This document shows, in pieces, positions 33,883 through 42,832 of a DNA stretch of 64,000 bases. Each line of letters opens with the position of its first letter. The stretch's first letter is position 1. The notes under the pieces were generated by a model, which saw only the letters and a list, made by a program, of their open reading frames with translations, was not told where the DNA came from and did not search any database. Source of the DNA: Thermoanaerobacterales bacterium (GTDB lineage: Bacteria; Bacillota; Thermosediminibacteria; Thermosediminibacterales; Tepidanaerobacteraceae); contig DUMA01000023.1 of the NCBI GenBank assembly GCA_012840135.1, positions 124,001 to 188,000 on the forward strand, written 5' to 3'. The translations under genes were made by a program, and so were the position numbers.

Positions 33883-33984
33883 ATTGCATTTTTTTGCGAT
33901 ATAATATATTTTAATCATAAAAGTTCAAACTAAATCCGAGATTTTTAAGAGCTAATCTTAAAATATTGAGATAGGAGTGTTACC

Positions 33985-34737
33985 GTGGAAAAGCAAAAGA
34001 GCGAGCGTCTGGATAAAATCCTGAGCACGAGCGGCTTCGGCACAAGAAAAGATGTAAAAAAACTGATCAAGCAGGGAGCAGTTACGGTAAATGGCAGGAC
34101 TATCAATGATGCCGGCGAAAGAGTCAATCCCCTCACAGACGATATCCGCGTCTTCGAAAAAAATGTCAACTATAAAAAGTATATATACATTATGCTGAAC
34201 AAACCCGGCGGAGTGATTTCCTCCACCAGAGACGATGACGATACCACCATCATCGACCTTCTGGACGGAAAGTATTCCCACAGAAGCCTTTTCCCCGCAG
34301 GAAGGCTGGATAAGGATGCGGAGGGCCTTATCCTTCTCACCGACGACGGCCAGCTGGCCCATCGCTTGCTGTCGCCAAAAAGCCATGTAGAAAAAATATA
34401 CTACGTGGAAGTGAGGGGAGAATTAAATGAAGATGATGTGGCAGCTTTTGCCGCCGGCATACCCCTGGAAGATTTCACCGCACTCCCGGCTGCACTCGAA
34501 ATTCTGGAAGCCGGAAAAATTTCAAAGGCGCTGGTGAAGATACATGAAGGGAAATTCCACCAGGTGAAGCGCATGATGAAAGCCCGAAATAAAGAAGTTG
34601 TATATCTTAAGCGCCTCTCTATAGGCCCTTTGAATCTGGATGAAAGCCTTGAACCTGGAGAATGGAGGGAGCTGACGGATTCGGAAATAGAGGGATTGCA
34701 AAACATTGTTTTTGATTCAAAAAAAGAGGTGCCTTAA
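33985..34737 (+). CDS. RsuA/RluB-family rRNA pseudouridine synthase
   Basis: A 250-residue RNA-modifying enzyme. An N-terminal S4 RNA-binding domain (ERLDKILSTSGFGTRKDVKK, AVTVNGRTI) is followed by the catalytic domain, with the active-site Asp in the family motif FPAGRLDKDAEGLILLT. IMLNKPGGVISS and EGKFHQVKRMMKA are further signatures. The family modifies 16S or 23S rRNA; RsuA and RluB types cannot be separated here. The start is GTG 33985 after GATAGGAGT. A palindromic repeat follows the gene and may serve as its transcription end. Confidence 0.9.
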   Translation: MEKQKSERLDKILSTSGFGTRKDVKKLIKQGAVTVNGRTINDAGERVNPLTDDIRVFEKNVNYKKYIYIMLNKPGGVISSTRDDDDTTIIDLLDGKYSHRSLFPAGRLDKDAEGLILLTDDGQLAHRLLSPKSHVEKIYYVEVRGELNEDDVAAFAAGIPLEDFTALPAALEILEAGKISKALVKIHEGKFHQVKRMMKARNKEVVYLKRLSIGPLNLDESLEPGEWRELTDSEIEGLQNIVFDSKKEVP

Positions 34738-34747
34738 CTAAATTCAA

Positions 34748-34844
34748 CCCGAGGTTCGAAGTTCGAGGTTCGATTAAGTATGAAATTTGGCATAGCCAAA
34801 TTTCTTCTATTCCAACTTCGAATCTCGAACATCGAAATTCAAAG
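34748..34844. repeat. Heptad-armed palindromic repeat, copy C
   Basis: The left arm is CCCGAGG, TTCGAAG, TTCGAGG, TTCGATT, followed by AAGT and the hairpin AAATTTGGC-ATA-GCCAAATTT. Then comes the shared CTTCTATTC and a right arm that on the minus strand reads TTTGAAT, TTCGATG, TTCGAGA, TTCGAAG, TTGGAAT. It lies between convergent genes. Its right arm is translated as the last eleven residues (LNFDVRDSKLE) and stop codon of the FMN-binding protein gene. Confidence 0.85.
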
Positions 34845-36219
34845 TTGCGCTTTCCAGCGCCTTCTTTACCGCCTCCATATATTTTTCCGAGCTGTGAGTG
34901 GCCCCCGATACCATATCCACTTCATAGGAATTGGCCTCTACAAACTTTGCAGGAAGTTCTTCGTGGGCCTTTTTCGACGGCTCGTAGGGGTAGTTTTCAA
35001 AATCCTTTAACTGGCCCTTATCATCGATATCTTTCAATACCACACTCTGGATCCTGTCATCCCGGAGCGTCACTATGGCAATGCAGTAGCCATGTTCATC
35101 GGTGGTGGATTTGGCCTGGAAGATGCCATTCAAATATTTCTGCTGGCCTTTGTACCACGATGCCTTTGCAAGGGCCCTTTCTACAGCCTGTGAATAGCAG
35201 GTGCTGCTGCGGGTAGCTCCTGTAACGGCATCCACACGAGACGTTTGAGCCGCAATAAACGCCCAGGGCAGTTCACGGTTAGCGTTTACGGCGGGCTCGT
35301 ATTTATAAGAAGAAAAATCCTTCTCTTTGCAAAGCCCGTCATACTCTTTCAGTTTTACATCGGCAACCAGACCATTTTCCACGGTCAATGTAGCTTCGGC
35401 ATATCCCTGGCTGTCAGCATCGGAAACGGCGGTATAAGTGCCGTCTATCAAATCCGGCATCTCCATGATTTTCTTGGCTTTAGCCAAGGCATTGGCCACC
35501 GCTTCCCTGTATTTCTCGGTACTGTGAGTGGCGCCGGTAAAATTGTCAATATCCGGCGAATTTTTCTTTACAAATTGGCCCGGGATTTCCTTGAAAGCCC
35601 GCCTGGAAGGTTCGTAAGGATACGTGCTAAAGTCCTTCAACTCACCCTTTTCATCAACTTCTTTTATCTCGACACCGGTTATCCTGTCATTTTGTATTTT
35701 TACGAGGGCAATTCCATAACCGTGGTTGTCAGCTCTGGACCTGCCCTGAAAGGTGCCGTCAAAATATGTGCCGGCTGGTTTTTGTTTTCTCGCCCGGGCG
35801 AGAGCCCTTTCCACCGCCTGCCTGTAGCGGGCGGAACTGGCCGTAGCACCGCTTATGCCTTCGACCTGTGTATCTCCAGCAGCAATAAACCTTTGCGGCA
35901 ATTCCCTATGAGCCGTTACGGAAGGTTTGTATTCATAGGTAGAAAAATCTTTTTCAACAGAAAGTTCGGTAAATTCTTTCAACACTACATTCACTATTTT
36001 ATCATTTTCAACCGTTACAATAGCCATGCTGTATCCATGGTCCGATGCATCGGAATACCCGATGAAGCTGCCGTTGATGTATTCCGTTCCTTTAGTGGCC
36101 TGCTGCAGTTCGGGCAATGAGGCGGTGGTTTTATTCTTGACCGTCAAAAAACCGCAGGAAGTAATTATGACGGACGTTACAATTAAAGCTGCGAATATTC
36201 TTGTTTTGTACTTATTCAT
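34807..36219 (-). CDS. Lipoprotein with four FMN-binding domains
   Basis: A 470-residue predicted lipoprotein (hydrophobic start, IITSC lipobox, Cys 22). Four FMN_bind domains each end in the flavin-attachment motif [ST]GATxS[ST]: SGATASS at 123, TGATHST at 228, TGATRSS at 333 and SGATHSS at 438, spaced exactly 105 residues. Domain 1 resembles 3 (both with ANREL/AHRELP..FIAA) and 2 resembles 4 (DEKGxLKDF, YPYEPS), so a two-domain unit was duplicated. In this family ApbE couples FMN to the Thr, and related PplA lipoproteins carry electrons to extracellular acceptors. No ApbE gene is in the window. The C-terminal tail is encoded by a palindromic repeat. Confidence 0.88.
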   Translation of the reverse strand: MNKYKTRIFAALIVTSVIITSCGFLTVKNKTTASLPELQQATKGTEYINGSFIGYSDASDHGYSMAIVTVENDKIVNVVLKEFTELSVEKDFSTYEYKPSVTAHRELPQRFIAAGDTQVEGISGATASSARYRQAVERALARARKQKPAGTYFDGTFQGRSRADNHGYGIALVKIQNDRITGVEIKEVDEKGELKDFSTYPYEPSRRAFKEIPGQFVKKNSPDIDNFTGATHSTEKYREAVANALAKAKKIMEMPDLIDGTYTAVSDADSQGYAEATLTVENGLVADVKLKEYDGLCKEKDFSSYKYEPAVNANRELPWAFIAAQTSRVDAVTGATRSSTCYSQAVERALAKASWYKGQQKYLNGIFQAKSTTDEHGYCIAIVTLRDDRIQSVVLKDIDDKGQLKDFENYPYEPSKKAHEELPAKFVEANSYEVDMVSGATHSSEKYMEAVKKALESATLNFDVRDSKLE

Positions 36220-36284
36220 CTTCCTCTCCCCCTCATTATTGTATTATTTTTCTTTATGAATTACAAGCATCGCATATTAGCTTG

Positions 36285-36313
36285 TTTACATCATCAACCC
36301 TGGCTGGTATAAT
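36285..36313 (+). promoter_or_regulatory. Sigma-A promoter for ychF
   Basis: TTTACA and a perfect TATAAT are separated by 17 bases, 40 bases before the ychF ATG. Confidence 0.7.
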
Positions 36314-36353
36314 AAAAGCCGTGAAAAGTTTATGTTTGAAGGGAAGATAACAA

Positions 36354-37448
36354 ATGCAGATAGGAATTGTGGGGCTGCCCAATGTGGGCAAAAGCACCCT
36401 GTTCAATGCTATAACAAAAGCCGGTGCCGAATGTGCCAACTACCCCTTTTGCACCATAGAGCCCAATGTGGGTGTTGTGGCGGTGCCTGACGAAAGACTT
36501 GTCAGGCTGGCTGAGATGGAACACCCTCAGAAGGTGACCCCCGCCACTATAGAATTCGTGGATATTGCCGGCCTTGTAAAAGGTGCCAGCCGCGGCGAGG
36601 GTCTGGGGAACAAGTTCCTTTCGCATATCCGCGAAGTAGACGCCATCGCTCATGTTGTCCGGTGTTTCGATGATCCAAACGTGGTCCATGTAGAAGGGAA
36701 GGTCGATCCCGTAAGGGACATCGAAACCATCAACCTGGAGCTCATCTTCTCCGATCTGGAATTGCTGGACCGACGGATGGATAGAGTGAAAAAGCAGTCA
36801 AAATCCGGTGAAAAGCAATATTTGCAAGAACTTTCGATTCTGGAACGCCTGAAGGAAGGTCTGGAACAGAACAAACCTGCCCGCGTTCAGGAGTTTTCCG
36901 AAGAAGAGCAGGAAACAGTAAAACAGTTATTTCTGCTCACTTCCAAGCCTGTAATATATGTCGCCAACATTTCCGAAGATGATTTAATCTCCGGGGTGGA
37001 AAACGATTATGTCAAAAAAGTAAGACAATATGCGGTAGCAGAAGGTTCGGAAGTGATACCTATCTGTGCCAGGATAGAAGCCGAGCTGGCCGAGCTTCCC
37101 GATGACGAGAAAAGGGAGCTGCTGGCCGAATACGGCCTTGAAGAACCGGGATTAAACAGGCTCATCAAAACCGGCTACCGGCTACTGGGACTCATCACTT
37201 ACCTGACGGCAGGCCCAAAGGAAGTGAGGGCCTGGACCATAAAACAGGGGACCAAAGCCCCTCAGGCTGCCGGCAAGATCCACAGCGACTTTGAGCGCGG
37301 GTTTATCCGGGCCGAGGTGGTAGCCTACGATGACCTTATAGCCTGCGGCAGCCAGCAGGCGGCGCGGGAAAGGGGATTGATGAGGTCCGAAGGCAAGGAT
37401 TATGTGATGAAGGATGGAGATGTGGTGATATTCAGGTTCAATGTGTGA
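36354..37448 (+). CDS. ychF: YchF/Ola1-family redox-responsive P-loop ATPase
   Basis: A 364-residue Obg-related ATPase that associates with ribosomes and stress responses. G1 is [14 protein letters not shown], the G2/G3 region is [20 protein letters not shown], and the G4 position has YVANISEDD rather than NKxD, which explains the ATP preference. The C-terminal TGS domain contains [18 protein letters not shown] and [12 protein letters not shown]. Length is exactly that of the family. Confidence 0.97.
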   Translation: MQIGIVGLPNVGKSTLFNAITKAGAECANYPFCTIEPNVGVVAVPDERLVRLAEMEHPQKVTPATIEFVDIAGLVKGASRGEGLGNKFLSHIREVDAIAHVVRCFDDPNVVHVEGKVDPVRDIETINLELIFSDLELLDRRMDRVKKQSKSGEKQYLQELSILERLKEGLEQNKPARVQEFSEEEQETVKQLFLLTSKPVIYVANISEDDLISGVENDYVKKVRQYAVAEGSEVIPICARIEAELAELPDDEKRELLAEYGLEEPGLNRLIKTGYRLLGLITYLTAGPKEVRAWTIKQGTKAPQAAGKIHSDFERGFIRAEVVAYDDLIACGSQQAARERGLMRSEGKDYVMKDGDVVIFRFNV

Positions 37449-37452
37449 TGGC

Positions 37453-37995
37453 TTACAGTTTTTCGGATGTTCCTTCCGTACTCGCAATTTTTTTTATCAA
37501 AAAAGAAGCAGCGTTTTTGACAGCCCTGCGGACCGAAGGAGAAAGCCCAACACCCGGGCTTATTTTTTCAGGCTCTATACCCAAGACAAATCCCCGAGGC
37601 CTTTCGCCAAGAAGCCATGCCATTTTTAGTGCGGCTGCAGGGCCTATCTCGTGTAAAGAAATGCCCCATCCCGCATCCCGTTTTATAATTTCATCAAAAG
37701 ATATTCTGTGCACGGTGGCCGGTGCTTCCCCAAATATTATAGCATCCACTATGATTATGTAGCCGTACCTGATCAGCGCATCAAATACAATATTCATGTC
37801 CGTGCCGGCTTCTATCACTACCACATCGCCTCTGCCCTTATCCCCGATGCCTGCCGTGCTGCTGTTGTTTTCATACAGGCAGGAATCCGATTTTAAAGCT
37901 CCGGCAATTTGCCTCACTGTCATGACTCCAATACCGTCGTCACCCATCAGTACATTTCCCACTCCAACGATGGTGGTTTTGTCAGAAGCTGTCAC
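37453..37995 (-). CDS. M52-type (hydrogenase-maturation-like) endopeptidase
   Basis: A 180-residue cytosolic protein of the HyaD/HybD/HycI fold. TIVGVGNVLMGDDGIGVMTV is the N-terminal family motif; candidate nickel ligands are the Asp pair in MGDDG, the Asp of IIIVDAIIFG and the His of ISLHEIGPA. Classic members trim the large subunit of NiFe hydrogenases after nickel insertion. No hydrogenase gene is visible here, so the substrate is open. A GTG start (37995) follows GGGGGTGAAG. It is convergent with ychF, only four bases apart. Confidence 0.82.
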   Translation of the reverse strand: MTASDKTTIVGVGNVLMGDDGIGVMTVRQIAGALKSDSCLYENNSSTAGIGDKGRGDVVVIEAGTDMNIVFDALIRYGYIIIVDAIIFGEAPATVHRISFDEIIKRDAGWGISLHEIGPAAALKMAWLLGERPRGFVLGIEPEKISPGVGLSPSVRRAVKNAASFLIKKIASTEGTSEKL

Positions 37996-38078
37996 TGCAC
38001 TTCACCCCCGGGACATGTTTTATTTCGAAAACGGCGGCAGCATCTGTCAGGAGCTTTTCATCCCCGCTCGTTCCAATT

Positions 38079-38110
38079 AAAAAGCGGCCGGATAATTTCC
38101 AACCGCTTTT
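38079..38110 (-). terminator. Terminator after the FMN dehydrogenase gene
   Basis: On the minus strand AAAAGCGG and CCGCTTTT pair around a ~15-base loop, followed by more T residues. It lies 112 bases beyond the stop of the alpha-hydroxy-acid dehydrogenase gene. Confidence 0.65.
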
Positions 38111-38221
38111 ATTATTATCGATCAATGATGTTTTGATACATTTGTCTTTTGTTCCACATTCTATAAAAGACAATTGACGTAGAATTCAAGCCGACATCTA
38201 ATTCGTGCTTTAGTTTGAAAG

Positions 38222-39244
38222 CTATATATTCTTGTATATAACTTCATCCGTTATTTCTTCAAGATTGCTGCACCCGGTAAGTATCATGGCCTGTCTCAGT
38301 TCGCTCGCCATGGTATCCAGCACCAGTTTGACTCCCTCCGTACCTCCGCCGTAAGCGCCGATTATGATAGGCCTTCCCACCAGCACCGCATCGGCTCCCA
38401 GAGCCAGGTACTTCAAAACATCCACGCCGGAGCGGACTCCTCCGTCGGCCAAAACGGTTATTTTGCCCTTGACCGTTTTCGCAATGGACGGCAAGACCTC
38501 GGCCACCCCCGGAGTGTAATCAAGTATGCGCCCTCCGTGGTTGGAGACCACGATGGCGCTTGCTCCGGCTTCCATTGCAAGTTTAGCCTCATCAACGGTC
38601 ATGATGCCTTTTAGTATAAATGGAAGTTCCGCACGGGATATTATTTCCTTCAGTTCTTTTACATTTTTCGGCCCCACCGGCTGCCCCATCAGAGCCATGG
38701 TTACAAGGCCGGCGCCATCCACATCCATCCCTACGGCTGCAGCCCCGACATTTTGGGCGCGCTTTACCATTTCGACGACCTTATGATTTTCCCTGGGCTT
38801 AATGATGGCAATGCCGTGCCCACCTTCCTTTTCAATGGCAGAAATCCCCGAGCTGTAAAACACGGGGTTTCCACCATCCCCGCACATACCAATGGTGCCC
38901 GCCTGCCTGCTGCCTGAAATAACCATCTGTATGAATTCCGCCTCGGGCACCGCACCGCCCATATTGTAATCCGAACCCGTAATGGGTGCTGCCAGAATGG
39001 GCATGGAAAGCCTCCTGCCGAAAATCTCGCATGAGATGTCGGGATTCCTGGCATCATGAAGGGTTCTCATATTGACCTTTACGTCGGCCAGCGCCTGAAC
39101 GTTGGCTCTAAACGAAGCTCCCGTGCCAGCACCGCCCATTCCCGGGACCTCTCCGGCACAAGCCACCCCATCGCAGATCCTGCAAACCCGGCAGTAGCCT
39201 TTCATCTTCTCCCGAGCATTTTTCTTCACTTCCTGCAAATTCAA
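38222..39244 (-). CDS. FMN-dependent alpha-hydroxy-acid dehydrogenase family protein
   Basis: A ~340-residue TIM-barrel flavoprotein. The family blocks are MPILAAPITGSDYNMGG, the substrate-binding GGRILDYTPGVAEVLP segment preceded by IVVSNHGGR (catalytic His), and FMN-phosphate loops ITVLADGGVRSG and ADAVLVGRPII. Related enzymes oxidise lactate or other 2-hydroxy acids. An N-terminal CRVCRICDGVAC cluster (Cys 18, 21, 24, 29) precedes the barrel and could bind a metal or Fe-S centre. I prefer TTG 39244, nine bases after GGGGG; an ATG at 39253 abuts that site. Confidence 0.82.
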   Translation of the reverse strand: MNLQEVKKNAREKMKGYCRVCRICDGVACAGEVPGMGGAGTGASFRANVQALADVKVNMRTLHDARNPDISCEIFGRRLSMPILAAPITGSDYNMGGAVPEAEFIQMVISGSRQAGTIGMCGDGGNPVFYSSGISAIEKEGGHGIAIIKPRENHKVVEMVKRAQNVGAAAVGMDVDGAGLVTMALMGQPVGPKNVKELKEIISRAELPFILKGIMTVDEAKLAMEAGASAIVVSNHGGRILDYTPGVAEVLPSIAKTVKGKITVLADGGVRSGVDVLKYLALGADAVLVGRPIIIGAYGGGTEGVKLVLDTMASELRQAMILTGCSNLEEITDEVIYKNI

Positions 39245-39344
39245 AATAATCATCCCCCGTTTCTCAAGTTAAGTTTCACTTTCTACAGTGCAATAAAAAA
39301 TCCTGCTGCTTTCCTTATAGCTCAGCAAGGTACCGGAAACACCA

Positions 39345-40271
39345 TCAAACCCTGTCAGAAGACACCTGCTCACCGTTGCGGCTTAATTTCTCCCGGCTGC
39401 GGGAAGCCGTATACACTCCCGCCAGGACCGCTGCTCCACCCAGAAGAGTATAAATATTTCCCGGCTCTTTCAGGAACAATATACCTATGGTTACAGCAAA
39501 GAGGGGATTAATATAATTGAATACGGCAGTGCGAGAAGCACCCAGAACCTTTACCCCACGATACCACATGAAATATCCATAAACGGAGCACGTAGATGCA
39601 AGATAAAGGGCTGCCCCCCAGGTGATGAGCCCCGTTGCTTTCATTGAACTTGCAAAGGCAGGAGTAAAGGCCAGGGGGAGCATGGTGATGGTGCCGTAAA
39701 TATTTATGTGGGCCATGACCACGAAAGGGTCATACTTTTCCACCAGCCTTTTTCCCAGGACGGTAAAAAGCGCCCATGCCACAGAATTGGAAAGGATCAA
39801 AAGGTCGCCTGCCATCGTGTCCCGACCAAGTTTTATGCCGCTCGAACCGGCGAATATCAGGAAAATGCCAGAAAAGGCCATGATGGCTCCGGCTATTTTA
39901 TTTAAAGTGAGGCTTTCTTGATGAAATATCAGCGATGAAAATATTATGGTAAAGATGGGGCTTATGGCTATGATTATGGCCGTATTTACCGTAGTGGTCA
40001 ACTCGAGGCCTGTATACTGGATATAAAAATACGATGAAACCCCCAGTATTCCGAGAAACCAGAGAAGCGGCAGGTCTTTTTTTTCTATGGAATTATTACG
40101 GTAAAATATTTTAAGCATAATATAAAAGATTACAGATGCCAGCGAAAAGCGAAGAATCGCCAGATGAATGGGCGAAAGCTGCCTCAAGCCTATTTTCGAT
40201 ACGGAAAAAGATGTCCCCCAGAAGAAAGCTACTGCCAGAAGGCCAAGGTAAGTTTTTGCCGACTGGTTCAA
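39345..40271 (-). CDS. EamA/DMT-family transporter
   Basis: A 308-residue drug/metabolite transporter with ten hydrophobic segments arranged as two EamA repeats. LLAVAFFWGTSFSVSKIGL begins the first and GDLLILSNSVAWALFTVLGK the second; FNYINPLFAVTIGILFLKE is the typical late-helix motif. The start is TTG 40271, with CCGGAGG seven bases before; the ATG at 40292 lies upstream of that site. Substrate is unknown; the family exports metabolites or amino acids. Confidence 0.87.
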   Translation of the reverse strand: MNQSAKTYLGLLAVAFFWGTSFSVSKIGLRQLSPIHLAILRFSLASVIFYIMLKIFYRNNSIEKKDLPLLWFLGILGVSSYFYIQYTGLELTTTVNTAIIIAISPIFTIIFSSLIFHQESLTLNKIAGAIMAFSGIFLIFAGSSGIKLGRDTMAGDLLILSNSVAWALFTVLGKRLVEKYDPFVVMAHINIYGTITMLPLAFTPAFASSMKATGLITWGAALYLASTCSVYGYFMWYRGVKVLGASRTAVFNYINPLFAVTIGILFLKEPGNIYTLLGGAAVLAGVYTASRSREKLSRNGEQVSSDRV

Positions 40272-40486
40272 ATTAACACCTCCGGTTTTCATTATACAAC
40301 TTGCATGGCAAAATGTTCAACAAAATGTTTTAACATCTGTATTAAAGGATATTTTTGTTTTCCGTAGAATATTTTACTAAGGAGGCTCTCCGTTTCAGCA
40401 TCGGTAAAAGCAATAATACCATGATAATGATTCCGACATGGAAAATAATATAAAACACGAATAAACATGCTGAAACGATGTAAATC

Positions 40487-41623
40487 ATGATGACTTTCCG
40501 CAAGATAATGATAAAAAAAATGTCCGCACTGGTATTTATGATAGTACTATCGTCCCTTGTTTTAAACAGCGTGTCGGGTTTGCCGAATAATTTTTTAAAT
40601 ACCGCCAATCCTCCTGACAATTCGACAGCCCAGGTAAAAAGTACCGAGCAAAAACTGATAGAAGAAATTCTGGCACTGGATTCCCGGGCACTGGCCCTAC
40701 AAAACCAAATAAACGAACTTTCTGCCCAGAATAATGAGCTCAAAAGGAGCCTTTCCGAAAAGCGCAGAGAATTATCAATGCTGGATGGGGCGGTCAGGGA
40801 CCGCCAAAAAAAACTCTCCAGGTGGATTGTTTTCAGCTTCAAGGGAGGTATCGGCAGCTTTTTGGGAGTGCTGGTAGGTGCGGAAGATATGGGGGAATTT
40901 TTCCGCCGTCTCGACAACATAACATTTATCATCGAATACTATAATAATATGATAATCGAGACCAAATCCCTTATTTTTCGCAGAAAACAGGAGGAAATGG
41001 AAATAATGAATAAACAGAACCTTGTCCAGGAGCTGGAACAGAAGGCAAAAAAGGCCCTCGAGGAACTAAAGTCGGTCATAGCTCAAAAACAAAAGGAACT
41101 GGCCCATGCTCGAATGGTATTGAAGGATACATCCTTCTTAGAAGAAATCAGTGAAAACTGGCAGGATGCACTGCCCTCGCTCAATTATTTGCTTAAAAAT
41201 CTTACCTCATTGCCGTGGACTAGTATAAGTCCCGACAACCTGAAGGTGAACTGGTTCACCCTTACGGCCCGGGCAGAGTTTAAAGATACCAGCCTTACCC
41301 AAAAATTGTTTTCAAACGATGAAAAACTCAAGAACGTTTATTTTAGATTTCACCCGGAAGGCGTGACCGTTTCGGAGAAAAAACCAGAAAGCAGCGTTCC
41401 GATCTATTCCATAACGTGCAGCCTGGAACTGACGGAAGAACAGAAGATAAAATTCTCCCCGAAGAATCTGGAATTCAACGGGGTGGTGCTGCCCCCGGCA
41501 GTCATTAAGGAATTGATGAAGGACAATAATATGGAGTTTACTCCCCCTCCCCTGCCACAGGACTTGAAGATAACTTCCATTTCGACAGAAGAAGGAAAGC
41601 TCATAATGTACTTGAAACGATAG
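40487..41623 (+). CDS. Exported coiled-coil protein, unknown
   Basis: A ~378-residue protein with an N-terminal signal or anchor (ALVFMIVLSSLVLNSVSG). A long coiled coil (residues ~50-110, QKLIEEILALDSRALALQNQ, NNELKRSLSEKRRELSML) is interrupted by a hydrophobic hinge (FKGGIGSFLGVLVGAEDMGE), and a second coil follows (RRKQEEMEIMNKQNLVQELE, ~165-215). The hinge LGVLVGAEDMGEFFRRLD matches the pattern of PcsB/CwlO-type coiled coils that activate wall hydrolases. The C-terminal ~150 residues are beta-rich. The start has a weak ribosome site; an ATG seven codons later is an alternative. It precedes a LysM-SleB hydrolase gene. Confidence 0.7.
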   Translation: MMTFRKIMIKKMSALVFMIVLSSLVLNSVSGLPNNFLNTANPPDNSTAQVKSTEQKLIEEILALDSRALALQNQINELSAQNNELKRSLSEKRRELSMLDGAVRDRQKKLSRWIVFSFKGGIGSFLGVLVGAEDMGEFFRRLDNITFIIEYYNNMIIETKSLIFRRKQEEMEIMNKQNLVQELEQKAKKALEELKSVIAQKQKELAHARMVLKDTSFLEEISENWQDALPSLNYLLKNLTSLPWTSISPDNLKVNWFTLTARAEFKDTSLTQKLFSNDEKLKNVYFRFHPEGVTVSEKKPESSVPIYSITCSLELTEEQKIKFSPKNLEFNGVVLPPAVIKELMKDNNMEFTPPPLPQDLKITSISTEEGKLIMYLKR

Positions 41624-41653
41624 GAGCCGGTGCTTTACCGGCTCAAATTTTAT
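41624..41653 (+). terminator. Terminator after the coiled-coil gene
   Basis: GAGCCGGT and ACCGGCTC pair perfectly around a GCTTT loop, followed by AAATTTTAT. It lies directly after the stop codon. Confidence 0.75.
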
Positions 41654-41745
41654 AAGGTTTTCCCAGTTTTTTCATTGGTGGAATTTACTTGGTGAAATAA
41701 GGCCTGGGTTTATAGTATAATTGTCCCAAAGAAAGGAGATGATGG

Positions 41746-42726
41746 GTGATGGTATTCATTAAAAAACAAAAAATAGCAGTATTCTTAGTAGCATTTTTTC
41801 TCCTTTTGGGAGGTGCAGCCCAGGCCCAGGTTTATACCGTTCAGCCCGGCGACACGCTTTATCTCCTGAGCAAGAGCACCGGAATCCCGATGGAAAAAAT
41901 TGTATCGGCCAATACGTTAGCCGGTGACCAGATTGTGGCCGGGCAGGTGTTATTATTGCCGGAGAAATACATAGTAAAATCAGGGGATACCCTTTATCTC
42001 ATAAGCCGCCGCTACGGTATAGATTTGCAGGAGTTGAAAAGTTTAAACGGCTTATCTTCCGACAAGATTTTTATCGGACAGGCCCTCTACATCCCGCAGA
42101 AAAGTCCGTATAAGAGAATAACGGTGCAAAAAGGAGACACTCTTTTCTTGATTTCCAGGGCTTACGGAGTGACGGTACAGGATTTGAAAGATCTCAATGG
42201 GCTTATCGGAGATGATATTTATCCCGGCATGAGGCTTCTGATTCCACAATATGCCAGTACCCCTGCTACCGCTCCCGAGCGTTCCGGAGAACTTCCTTCA
42301 AGAGGATATATCGACAGGGATTCCTATGTAAAATCCGGCTCGGGCATATATTACACCGCCGAAGATCGCATGATTCTGGCAAAGCTCATCCATGCCGAGG
42401 CGGAGGGGGAACCTTACAACGGTAAGGTAGCAGTGGGGGCGGTAGTGGTAAACCGCGTGAAAAGCCCGGATTTCCCGAATACCGTCAGGGATGTGGTCTA
42501 CCAGATCGATGAGCTGGGATTATACCAGTTTTCTCCGGTGGAAGAAGGGCGCCTGGACTATATCACACCAAACAGGGATTCCCTGAGTGCCGCCGATGAC
42601 GCGCTGGCAGGAAAAGACCCTACCGGCGGAGCCCTGTACTTCTTCAACCCCGATAAAATCACAAATTCATGGCTTTTGTCAAAACCCGTGCTGTGTAAAA
42701 TAGGAAGCCATGTATTCACAAAATGA
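41746..42726 (+). CDS. Exported LysM-SleB cell-wall/cortex hydrolase
   Basis: A 326-residue secreted hydrolase: signal peptide ending AAQAQ, then three LysM peptidoglycan-binding repeats (YTVQPGDTLYLLSKSTGIP, YIVKSGDTLYLISRRYGID, ITVQKGDTLFLISRAYGVT). The C-terminal Hydrolase_2 (SleB/CwlJ) domain has the catalytic Glu in LIHAEAEGEPYNGKVAVGAV and ALYFFNPDKI near the end. Such lytic enzymes open spore cortex during germination or act at the wall in sporulation. AAAGGAG precedes a GTG at 41746; the ATG next to it (41749) is equally possible. Confidence 0.93.
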   Translation: MMVFIKKQKIAVFLVAFFLLLGGAAQAQVYTVQPGDTLYLLSKSTGIPMEKIVSANTLAGDQIVAGQVLLLPEKYIVKSGDTLYLISRRYGIDLQELKSLNGLSSDKIFIGQALYIPQKSPYKRITVQKGDTLFLISRAYGVTVQDLKDLNGLIGDDIYPGMRLLIPQYASTPATAPERSGELPSRGYIDRDSYVKSGSGIYYTAEDRMILAKLIHAEAEGEPYNGKVAVGAVVVNRVKSPDFPNTVRDVVYQIDELGLYQFSPVEEGRLDYITPNRDSLSAADDALAGKDPTGGALYFFNPDKITNSWLLSKPVLCKIGSHVFTK

Positions 42727-42736
42727 AATATTAAAA

Positions 42737-42760
42737 GGCCGCAAAATGCGGCCAATTTTT
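42737..42760 (+). terminator. Terminator after the SleB-like gene
   Basis: GGCCGC and GCGGCC pair around AAAAT, followed by AATTTTTTATTTTTT. A standard intrinsic terminator ten bases after the stop. Confidence 0.85.
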
Positions 42761-42785
42761 TATTTTTTACAATCTAGATTATGTC

Positions 42786-42814
42786 TTGATATTAAATTGT
42801 AAAACTGTTATAAT
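42786..42814 (+). promoter_or_regulatory. Sigma-A promoter for the vapBC pair
   Basis: TTGATA and a perfect TATAAT are 17 bases apart, 18 bases before the antitoxin ATG, leaving a very short leader. Confidence 0.75.
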
Positions 42815-42832
42815 AATTAATGGGTGATAAGT

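Noticed and set aside
37982-38173. 63-residue minus-strand frame between the M52 protease and FMN dehydrogenase genes
   Set aside because: It runs through an intrinsic terminator hairpin, overlaps the M52 gene and has no ribosome site; probably not translated.
40342-40932. 196-residue minus-strand frame with a hydrophobic C-terminus
   Set aside because: It is antisense to the exported coiled-coil gene, whose signal peptide, coils and terminator are convincing.
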